From NCBI RefSeq assembly GCF_900101845.1, contig NZ_FNAM01000031.1, forward strand, positions 1 to 64,000: 64,000 bases of DNA, written 5' to 3'. A program made the translations under genes and the position numbers. A model generated the notes under the pieces. That model had not been told where the DNA came from. It ran no database searches and worked only from the letters and a program-made list of their open reading frames with translations. Positions 63,334 to 64,000 of this stretch are shown piece by piece. How positions within the stretch are numbered: the stretch's first letter is position 1; the number at the start of each line of letters is the position of its first letter. Origin of the DNA: Sporomusa acidovorans (GTDB lineage Bacteria > Bacillota > Negativicutes > Sporomusales > Sporomusaceae).

Positions 63334-64000
63334 AATATCTAATGGAAGCCATTCTGTTGGCGGCACGCGACTGGGGTGCCACCGACAGAATGGTTACTTT
63401 GTTTTCCCGGGAACACGGGATTATTACCGCTATGGCCTATGATGTCCGCAAACCTAAAAATAAGCTGGGTGGCGGTCTGCAACCGTTTACCCATTTTAAT
63501 TTGCTAATGACCAGCGGTAAAGGCATGGACATTATTAAACAATGTGAAATTCAAACGTCCTTCAAAGAGATTCGTGAAGACTTAACCCGATTAGCCTATG
63601 CCAATTTTATCGCTGAACTGGCCATCGGCCTTTGGCCGGAGCGCCAGGCTGAACCGACGGCGTATGATATGCTTTTAGCTATTCTTGCATTGTTAGCAGT
63701 CCGCAATCCGCGTATCGCCGCATTGATTGGTGCCTGGCAGCTTATGGTTCTGGCGGGCTTTCAACCGGAATTTGAATACTGTACTCACTGTGGCCGAAAA
63801 CTGGAGTGGCCGGCTGCTTTTAGTTTCGCAGAGGGTGGGGGCACCTGCCTAGCATGCAGTTTGCCGGACGCTCCTGTTTTTGATCGGTTAACTAAGGATT
63901 TTTTGGCTAAATTGTTAGCAATTGATTTGAAGCAGCCTGGTGAATTTACAGTTCACACAAGGCTAATAACGGCTACTGAGAGTCTGCTTTATGGCTTTGT
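63324..64000 (+). CDS. recO: DNA repair protein RecO (partial, runs off the window)
   Basis: RecO loads RecA with RecF/RecR and anneals strands. The visible 225 codons start MAIEYLMEAILLAARDWGAT with the OB-fold segment FSREHGIITAMAYDVRKPKN, and include the zinc motif CTHCGRKLE...CLAC near residues 153-175. ATG 63324 lies within the end of yqzL, behind GTGAGG. The frame is still open at 64000, so the last 20-30 residues are missing. Confidence 0.94.
   Translation, partial: MAIEYLMEAILLAARDWGATDRMVTLFSREHGIITAMAYDVRKPKNKLGGGLQPFTHFNLLMTSGKGMDIIKQCEIQTSFKEIREDLTRLAYANFIAELAIGLWPERQAEPTAYDMLLAILALLAVRNPRIAALIGAWQLMVLAGFQPEFEYCTHCGRKLEWPAAFSFAEGGGTCLACSLPDAPVFDRLTKDFLAKLLAIDLKQPGEFTVHTRLITATESLLYGF

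Overview
The window is a chromosomal segment of a spore-forming anaerobic Bacillota. Sporulation genes (gpr, spoIIP, yqfC, yqfD), strong AGGAGG-type ribosome binding sites, PyrR attenuators, a T-box, CIRCE and the yqfC-yqfD-phoH-pgpH-ybeY-dgkA-cdd-era-yqzL-recO order all point there. The overall style (moderate GC, copper cassette, indolepyruvate oxidoreductase, group III chaperonin) would fit Negativicutes/Sporomusaceae or a related clostridial lineage. That placement is inference, because no rRNA or marker comparison could be run.

Layout. 1-310: remnant of a cell-wall amidase. 340-10200: complete de novo UMP operon pyrB-pyrC-carA-carB-pyrK-pyrD-pyrF-pyrE behind two tandem PyrR-type attenuators. 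10360-11820: tRNA cluster Asp-Gly-Trp, then a ~1 kb AT-rich segment bounded by a direct repeat of the tRNA-Gly 3' end plus tRNA-Trp. That segment holds a 28-codon gene with its own Fur-box-like promoter and a broken HTH gene. 11826-14503 (minus): SsuABC/TauABC-like importer. 14650-15720: an internally duplicated unknown protein and a CheY-like regulator. 15884-16716: second tRNA cluster Asp-Phe-Gly-Cys-Leu. 17039-19882: a small protein, a wrecked DUF362/ferredoxin gene, a triple-repeat secreted protein and a lipoprotein. 20123-23214: csoR-copA-copZ copper cassette with operator. 23374-27355: T-box (apparent Trp specifier UGG) followed by iorA-iorB-paaK for aromatic 2-oxoacid metabolism. 27464-27889 (minus): a HutP-family protein.

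28127-37225: comEA-comEC-holA, rpsT (minus), gpr, spoIIP, an unknown membrane-anchored protein and lepA. 37238-48301: hemW, then the heat-shock operon hrcA-chaperonin-grpE-dnaK-dnaJ under CIRCE, followed by prmA-rsmE-mtaB and a HIT protein. 48304-49080: rpsU-yqeY. 49553-52286: nfeD-floA-unknown. 52614-54203: a HerA-like ATPase. 54274-64000: the yqfC...recO cluster, with recO cut by the window edge.

The most striking point is the chaperonin at 39525-41108. It has archaeal/group II-like sequence signatures (group III bacterial chaperonin) and sits where hrcA-dnaK operon genes are expected, under the bacterial CIRCE/HrcA element. Other notable items are the T-box on an indolepyruvate oxidoreductase operon, the tandem PyrR attenuators with no gene between them, the tRNA-bounded scar, and several small transcription units missed by length cut-offs.
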